The notes below the pieces were generated by a model that made no database searches, had not been told where the DNA came from, and worked only from the letters and a program-made list of their open reading frames with translations. This document shows, one piece after another, positions 61,501 through 64,000 of a stretch of DNA of 64,000 nt. Each line of letters starts with the position of its first letter. Positions within the stretch are counted from its first letter, which is position 1. This DNA is from Syngnathus acus (lineage: Eukaryota; Chordata; Actinopteri; Syngnathiformes; Syngnathidae). The position numbers were made by a program, and so were the translations under genes. The DNA lies in contig NC_051088.1 of assembly GCF_901709675.1 (NCBI RefSeq), forward strand, positions 7,835,693-7,899,692, read 5' to 3'.

Positions 61501-64000
61501 TTTGATGTTTGCATTGCACAGTCTGCATAACAACTTTGAATGCCGCAACTGTAAGGTTTTGTGTCTGTCGCCGTGACAACTTGTAGCTCCAGAACAGCTC
61601 GGCTGTTGCAGTGGGATTTAAGGCGATGTTGTACAGCCTTTCGCCCTCCAAGACTCAGGGTGCCGATGAAGGCGTGGCCCTCCTCTTGGGTGGTTACACG
61701 GACTCCAAGATCCAGCCTGTTGTAGGTAAGTAGGTCAGTAGGTAGCATGCGGAAGACAGATGAAGAAGCTAAAGGTTGTGCATGGAAACTGGTATACACA
61801 ATCGCATACTGACGTTCAGTTTTTCTGCGTGAAATTACTTCATAAGACAAAGAAGTAATAGTTTTCTTGTAAATGTGAATCTGGTGTAATTGTGGTCGAC
61901 AAACGTGGTAATCGCGTGTTTTACAATCAGCCTTCTGTATCAGTAAAATGAGTAGATATAGCTGTGCTAAACGTGGTAGTATAAATATACATTGTGTATG
62001 CTGTGATAAGTTGAAAGACAGCCAGCAGCAGTGGTAAAAACATGCATTTTGTTGGACTATGTGCAGGGACACAGAACCACAATGGGCTTAGTGTTTTCAG
62101 TGTTCTGCCAGTGGAGGGAAGCATTGCCGCGAGACAAAGCCAGGACGTTGTAGTCACATTTCACCCTGATCACCCTTCCGTCAACTATTCTGATCAACTC
62201 ACCATTGAGCTTGTCAATAAGGTCGGTAAAAGCAACACACAAAGGCCACAAGATCAGTTTGAAGGGAGAAATCTTTACTGTAACTACCATGTGTAACCTA
62301 AATATGATGTATTTTTAAACATACCATATTAGCAGCTAAGCATTTGCTAATTCACCTATTTAAATGTATTTTTGGTCTCTATGGGTTGCTTATTCACCGA
62401 AACCTCCACTTATTTCCTTTTTTGTTTTGCATGTTTTTAAAGACAATTATAGTGGCTATCAATTAATAGCAGATTTTCGCTGTGTGGTGAGGTGGTCCAC
62501 TTAATTTTTTTCGTCTTAGCTTAAAATCCAGTGAATTATTTCATGAATAAAGTGACTAGTTGTTTACTATTTAATTCACATGCTGGTGTCCATATGTGGT
62601 TCTGCATTATTTTAAAAAAAGATACAACATAATTATGCATTACAAATTATTTAGTATACCCTCAAGCTACGGCTCTTGGATCCCTGGGGGTCTTGTGTGC
62701 TCCATTTTGAGAACCCTGGCATTTTGATAGTTTGCACCAAATAAACCAAATTAAGTGTGGTTCTGTTTCTGTCTGCCAGAGAAAATTATGCGTACTGGAT
62801 CTGAAAGGCGCAGCGTCGTCCCACAATATGTATCTGTGTGGAGGAGATCCACTGACAGTTCCTGTTGAATCCCTTCTTCCGCCACTAATTACGAGTCAAA
62901 CTCAGCTCGAAGGTATATATACGAAATCTCCTTCTTTCATCTCTGCTGTTCTCAGCCTGTAATTATAAAATACATTAGGGGGCATATTCTCCCTTTTGCG
63001 CTTAAGTCAAATTGTTGGCACTCTTTCAAGGTGCCGCAATTCTTCCATCCAGACTTCTAGTACACCTTATCTGACCTTGCAAATATAAGTTCGACCACCA
63101 AAAAGGCATGATTCGGTGAAGGCTAAGGTTTGACCTAGTTTCCCGATTGTGGAGTTTTCATGTGAAGTGAATTCCGTAAAGCTTCATTTGGAAAGTAGTC
63201 AGCCTTTAAATGTGAAAATGAGCGCTTATACTGACCTTTACCAGTGTGCATAGCTCATCAACAAGCTACTTTATTTGTGTTTTTGCATTAGCTTTTTAAT
63301 AAATTCAATACAGTCCTGTACAAGCAATTTAATAAGAATACCGTGCTCATAACTGAACGCCTAACAGAAGATGCAAGTTGAGTGTTGACCATGTTGCTAA
63401 GCAACACAATGCGCGCATAAATAACAATCTAAATACAAAAAAAACTATATTACGATGATTGTCACCGTGGGATAGTGGGAACGTAATTTCGATTTCTTTG
63501 TGTGTCTTGGCATGTGAAGAAATTGACAATAAAGCAGACTTTGACTTTGACTGTATTTGTGATCAGCGTTCAGTCAGTTAAATGCTCCTCACATCTGAAG
63601 AAAAAAAATATCGTCAGCTCGCGCCAATCCTTTTCCCCCACCAATTTCTAAGATAATACGGCTGTCATTGTAATATAGTAGGGACACATTTTCAGCACAG
63701 CAGCACACTTTTTCCGACTCAAACAGGAGAATATGCCCCGAAACGATTAATGGTGTGCATGGAAATGCTACTCTGTGGATAGCAATGGAATGATGTTCAA
63801 TTACATTTCACAGCAAGCCTCTTAAAGGAGACAAAGACATTGTTAATGCAAATTGTATATCCAAATACCACAATTGATGTTTATTGTAGCAGCTGGTATA
63901 TTCTTTAGTTGTCATAACGCAACTTCAGGGAAAGGTAACATTTCATGCTCTTCCTCACCAGGACAGTCATCGGACACGGAAATCCCTGTACTAGTCACCC
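34488..64000 (+). CDS. cfap74: cilia and flagella associated protein 74, 3'-truncated by window end
   Basis: CFAP74 (Chlamydomonas FAP74) is a component of the C1d projection of the central-pair apparatus of motile axonemes (family knowledge). Thirty-seven coding exons are visible, listed separately: 4,630 nt, 1,543 residues, all GT-AG, with frame maintained across every join. An in-frame TAA at 34476-34478 precedes the ATG, which has a strong context (AGAATGG). Layout: acidic N-terminus (1-75); long charged coiled-coil region (about 75-440); linker; then a series of ASH/Ig-like beta domains from about residue 520, recognisable by repeated F-x-x-(V/T)-x-(V/I)-G and L-T-N motifs. The match to human CFAP74 is clearest at residues 520-630. 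The human protein is about 1,580 residues, so only the last few dozen are missing. Divergent from gabrd, with 1,858 bp between start codons. Confidence 0.95.
34752..34851 (+). CDS. cfap74: cfap74 exon 2
   Basis: Residues 7-39, acidic ([20 protein letters not shown]). Acceptor TTCACAG/GGAA, donor GATG/GTGGGT, phase 1. Confidence 0.8.
34942..35022 (-). mobile_element. L2-like LINE 3' tail, minus strand, in cfap74 intron 2
   Basis: Complement of a CATGTGAAGAAATTGACAAT-like end followed by AAAGCAGACTTTGACTTT. The same tail lies in plus orientation at 63455-63553. It fills much of this 293-bp intron. Confidence 0.7.
35092..35132. repeat. ATT trinucleotide repeat in cfap74 intron 2
   Basis: About 40 bp of TTA/ATT units just upstream of the exon 3 acceptor. 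Confidence 0.85.
35145..35235 (+). CDS. cfap74: cfap74 exon 3
   Basis: Residues 40-69, [20 protein letters not shown] then DLEWLKELY. Acceptor TCTGAAG/GCAA, donor TACGA/GTGGGT, phase 2. Confidence 0.85.
35719..35871 (+). CDS. cfap74: cfap74 exon 4
   Basis: Residues 70-120, including [20 protein letters not shown], the beginning of the coiled coil and similar to the human FHLRQNLSALDKM region. The acceptor follows an A-rich run after a CCCCACCCCCACC pyrimidine tract. Confidence 0.88.
36079..36330. mobile_element. degenerate hAT-like fragment in cfap74 intron 4
   Basis: TCATCAACTGGCGGCCCGCAG at one end (quoted in part) and TTGGTGACCCCTGCT at the other are typical ends of fish hAT-derived elements. 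The termini are not clean. Confidence 0.4.
37376..37474 (+). CDS. cfap74: cfap74 exon 5
   Basis: Residues 121-153, [20 protein letters not shown] and [12 protein letters not shown], heptad-like coiled coil. Confidence 0.92.
37578..37682 (+). CDS. cfap74: cfap74 exon 6
   Basis: Residues 154-188, [20 protein letters not shown] then [14 protein letters not shown]. Coiled coil. Acceptor TACAG/CGTG, donor GA/GTGAGT. Confidence 0.92.
38010..38183 (+). CDS. cfap74: cfap74 exon 7
   Basis: Residues 189-246, [20 protein letters not shown] through [18 protein letters not shown]. The donor is a weak AAAAA/GTTTCA, chosen because it preserves phase 2 and similarity to the human protein runs to this point. 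Confidence 0.85.
38911..39018 (+). CDS. cfap74: cfap74 exon 8 (5' boundary uncertain)
   Basis: Residues 247-282, [20 protein letters not shown] then [14 protein letters not shown], resembling the human LEDARKNHKVAVRFLKASLG segment. Acceptor CTGAAAG/GAAAA was chosen for phase. Two further phase-compatible AGs lie at about 38850. Confidence 0.75.
39213..39290. repeat. perfect 39-bp tandem duplication in cfap74 intron 8
   Basis: Two identical adjacent 39-bp copies (39213-39251 and 39252-39290) beginning CACTTTTTGTGTTGTAATTG, ending 12 bp before the exon 9 acceptor. Confidence 0.97.
39303..39405 (+). CDS. cfap74: cfap74 exon 9
   Basis: Residues 283-317, [20 protein letters not shown] then [14 protein letters not shown]. 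Donor CCCAA/GTAAGC, phase 0. Confidence 0.93.
40476..40633 (+). CDS. cfap74: cfap74 exon 10
   Basis: Residues 318-369, [20 protein letters not shown] through [12 protein letters not shown]. Highly charged coiled coil. Acceptor TTCTTCAG/GAAA. Confidence 0.95.
40969..41176 (+). CDS. cfap74: cfap74 exon 11
   Basis: Residues 370-439, [20 protein letters not shown] then a basic linker ([20 protein letters not shown]). Matches the end of the human coiled coil. Confidence 0.95.
41252..41392 (+). CDS. cfap74: cfap74 exon 12
   Basis: Residues 440-486, a serine-rich linker ([14 protein letters not shown]), then [16 protein letters not shown], matching the human LAEPEISGLWNEDYK segment. Confidence 0.95.
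42175..42527. mobile_element. Tc1/mariner-like MITE in cfap74 intron 12
   Basis: Left end CAGTAGATAGCAAAAGTCC; right-end complement CACTGGTTAGAAAGTCTAC. Flanked by TA on both sides (42173-42174 and 42528-42529). 353 bp, no transposase. Confidence 0.65.
42861..43016 (+). CDS. cfap74: cfap74 exon 13
   Basis: Residues 487-538. Ends [14 protein letters not shown], the first strand of the first ASH-type domain. Acceptor GCTTACAG/CCCC. Confidence 0.95.
43093..43211 (+). CDS. cfap74: cfap74 exon 14 (ASH domain)
   Basis: Residues 539-577, [19 protein letters not shown], then [16 protein letters not shown]. This is the segment with clearest identity to human CFAP74. Confidence 0.97.
45596..45662 (+). 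CDS. cfap74: cfap74 exon 15
   Basis: Residues 578-600, [20 protein letters not shown], matching the human PPGPMSAGMSCEV stretch. Confidence 0.96.
45802..45891 (+). CDS. cfap74: cfap74 exon 16
   Basis: Residues 601-630, [20 protein letters not shown] then [10 protein letters not shown]. Closes the first ASH domain. Confidence 0.96.
46226..46420 (+). CDS. cfap74: cfap74 exon 17 (second ASH domain)
   Basis: Residues 631-695, [20 protein letters not shown] then [11 protein letters not shown], followed by a low-similarity linker. Confidence 0.95.
46516..46642 (+). CDS. cfap74: cfap74 exon 18
   Basis: Residues 696-737, a Ser/Thr-rich linker with weak conservation, accepted on phase (0 to 1) and splice signals (CTGGACAG/GACA, CGAG/GTAAAT). 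Confidence 0.75.
47148..47254 (+). CDS. cfap74: cfap74 exon 19
   Basis: Residues 738-773, a Ser/Pro-rich stretch ending [12 protein letters not shown]. Acceptor GTCGGCAG/AATC. Confidence 0.85.
47994..48116 (+). CDS. cfap74: cfap74 exon 20
   Basis: Residues 774-814, [20 protein letters not shown] then [14 protein letters not shown]. Typical ASH-domain strands. Confidence 0.94.
48204..48325 (+). CDS. cfap74: cfap74 exon 21
   Basis: Residues 815-854, [20 protein letters not shown] then [16 protein letters not shown]. The preceding 87-bp intron is itself open in frame. Confidence 0.93.
49031..49155 (+). mobile_element. SINE-like 3' fragment in cfap74 intron 21
   Basis: TTCAGGGTATAACCTGCCTC, GCTGGGATAGGCTCCAGCGC, then ACAAGTGGTTTAGAAAATGC match the family's 3' half. 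The ATGG tail is missing. Confidence 0.7.
50598..50652. repeat. 31-bp tetranucleotide insert flanked by 12-bp direct repeats
   Basis: TATTTAGTTCTT occurs at 50598-50609 and again at 50641-50652. Between them lies a 31-bp CCAT/ATGG near-palindrome around CCATGG. Confidence 0.8.
51271..51612. mobile_element. Tc1/mariner-like MITE in cfap74 intron 21
   Basis: Starts TACACTACCATTCAAAGG and ends CCCCAAACTTTTGAAGGTAG, with TA at both sides. 342 bp with an AT-rich, non-coding interior. Its termini are the source sequence of the palindromic mini-MITEs in the left part of the window. Confidence 0.8.
52135..52263 (+). CDS. cfap74: cfap74 exon 22
   Basis: Residues 855-897, [20 protein letters not shown] then [20 protein letters not shown], a typical beta-domain pattern. 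Acceptor TGTGTTAG/CACC, donor CCAAG/GTATGA. Confidence 0.93.
56243..56405. repeat. uninterrupted (GGAT)n array, about 40 units, in cfap74 intron 22
   Basis: 163 bp of perfect ATGG/GGAT tetranucleotide 65 bp upstream of exon 23. The same unit is the tail of the SINE-like family. Frames reading MDGW or IHPS repeats across it are artefacts. Confidence 0.98.
56470..56557 (+). CDS. cfap74: cfap74 exon 23
   Basis: Residues 898-927, [20 protein letters not shown] then PMTVQVAGQ. Acceptor CTCCCAG/AAAC. Confidence 0.92.
57839..58012 (+). CDS. cfap74: cfap74 exon 24 (ASH domain)
   Basis: Residues 928-985, [20 protein letters not shown] then [17 protein letters not shown], a clear ASH signature. Confidence 0.95.
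58465..58598 (+). CDS. cfap74: cfap74 exon 25
   Basis: Residues 986-1029, [20 protein letters not shown] then [19 protein letters not shown]. The [10 protein letters not shown] motif is typical of central-apparatus ASH proteins. Confidence 0.95.
58672..58921 (+). CDS. cfap74: cfap74 exon 26
   Basis: Largest coding exon seen (250 nt), residues 1030-1113, with [20 protein letters not shown] as another ASH start and [13 protein letters not shown] at the end. Confidence 0.95.
59282..59456 (+). mobile_element. SINE-like repeat, diverged copy in cfap74 intron 26
   Basis: CACCTGCCTCACAGTTCTGA, a B-box-like GGTTCAGGTTTCC, then GCTTGGATAGGCTACACC and GTAGAAAATGGA, in family order. Confidence 0.65.
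59557..59679 (+). CDS. cfap74: cfap74 exon 27
   Basis: Residues 1114-1154, [20 protein letters not shown] then [21 protein letters not shown] helical insert follows an ASH strand. Confidence 0.94.
59774..59895 (+). CDS. cfap74: cfap74 exon 28
   Basis: Residues 1155-1194, a basic, low-complexity linker ([20 protein letters not shown]). Accepted on phase and splice signals. Confidence 0.82.
60115..60249 (+). CDS. cfap74: cfap74 exon 29
   Basis: Residues 1195-1239, [20 protein letters not shown] then [15 protein letters not shown]. An internal GT...AG of 30 bp (60174-60203) is in frame and encodes the conserved-looking [10 protein letters not shown], so it is read as exon. Confidence 0.88.
60341..60453 (+). 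CDS. cfap74: cfap74 exon 30
   Basis: Residues 1240-1277, [20 protein letters not shown] then [17 protein letters not shown]. The start of another ASH domain. Confidence 0.94.
60537..60592 (+). CDS. cfap74: cfap74 exon 31
   Basis: A small 56-nt exon, residues 1278-1296, [20 protein letters not shown] strand with the K-N-I-S turn. Confidence 0.93.
60944..61063 (+). CDS. cfap74: cfap74 exon 32
   Basis: Residues 1297-1336, [20 protein letters not shown] then [10 protein letters not shown]. Acceptor TTTTCAAG/TTGA. Confidence 0.9.
61201..61356 (+). CDS. cfap74: cfap74 exon 33
   Basis: Residues 1337-1388, [20 protein letters not shown] then [20 protein letters not shown]. End of one and start of the next ASH domain. 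Confidence 0.95.
61587..61725 (+). CDS. cfap74: cfap74 exon 34
   Basis: Residues 1389-1434, [20 protein letters not shown] through [12 protein letters not shown]. Donor GTAG/GTAAGT, phase 1. Confidence 0.94.
62067..62221 (+). CDS. cfap74: cfap74 exon 35
   Basis: Residues 1435-1486, [20 protein letters not shown] then [20 protein letters not shown]. Classic ASH C-terminal strands. Confidence 0.95.
62780..62912 (+). CDS. cfap74: cfap74 exon 36
   Basis: Residues 1487-1530, [20 protein letters not shown] through [11 protein letters not shown]. Acceptor CTGCCAG/AGAA, donor GAAG/GTATAT. Confidence 0.93.
63455..63553 (+). mobile_element. L2-like LINE 3' tail in cfap74 intron 36
   Basis: GAAATTGACAATAAAGCAGA followed by a short CTTTGA repeat. 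Plus-strand counterpart of 34942-35022. Confidence 0.7.
63962..64000 (+). CDS. cfap74: cfap74 exon 37, cut by the window edge
   Basis: Begins after CCTCACCAG in the required phase 1 and reads [12 protein letters not shown] to the last base. The remaining codons and the stop lie outside the window. Confidence 0.85.

Noticed and set aside
61467-62072. 201-codon minus-strand open frame
   Set aside because: It is antisense to cfap74 exon 34, its flanking introns and the start of exon 35, and shows no recognisable protein.

Overview
The window is vertebrate nuclear DNA from a ray-finned fish, very probably a teleost. It contains split genes with GT-AG introns, a long intergenic stretch, many microsatellites, and degenerate copies of teleost-type transposons (hAT-like and Tc1/mariner-like MITEs, a tRNA-derived SINE-like family ending in ATGG repeats, CR1/L2- and RTE-type LINE ends). 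There is nothing bacterial or viral here: no operons, CRISPR arrays or insertion sequences.

Two real protein genes are supported. On the minus strand, 19058-32629 holds a complete 9-coding-exon gene for the GABA-A receptor delta subunit (gabrd, 461 residues). On the plus strand, 34488 to the window end holds cfap74, a motile-cilium central-apparatus protein. Thirty-seven coding exons and about 1,543 residues are visible; the last exons lie beyond the right edge. The reading frame is continuous across every junction in both models. The two genes are head to head, with 1,858 bp between their start codons, the arrangement I know for GABRD and CFAP74 on human 1p36.33. They do not share a pathway: one is a neuronal chloride channel subunit, the other an axonemal structural protein.

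Region by region: 1-18.4 kb has no gene I can support and is repeat-rich. It includes a duplicated composite of palindromic mini-MITEs (399-690 and 9354-9996), a three-layer nested insertion (9152-10132), a 54-bp near-perfect palindrome (7178-7231) and a hAT-like MITE (15991-16595). 18.4-32.9 kb is gabrd with its 3'UTR, introns and 5'UTR. 32.96-34.48 kb is the divergent intergenic region, with a 47-unit GA array near the gabrd side and a FOX-like plus X-box-like pair just upstream of the cfap74 start. 34.5-64 kb is cfap74, whose introns carry MITEs, LINE tails, a 163-bp GGAT array and a perfect 39-bp tandem duplication beside a splice acceptor.

I found no convincing undescribed biological system. 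The most interesting items are the palindromic mini-MITE composite, the nested transposons with readable target duplications, the candidate ciliary promoter code of cfap74, and a cysteine cluster next to TM4 of the delta subunit. Exon boundaries were read by eye from splice signals, phase and protein similarity recalled from the families. No alignment or transcript data were used.
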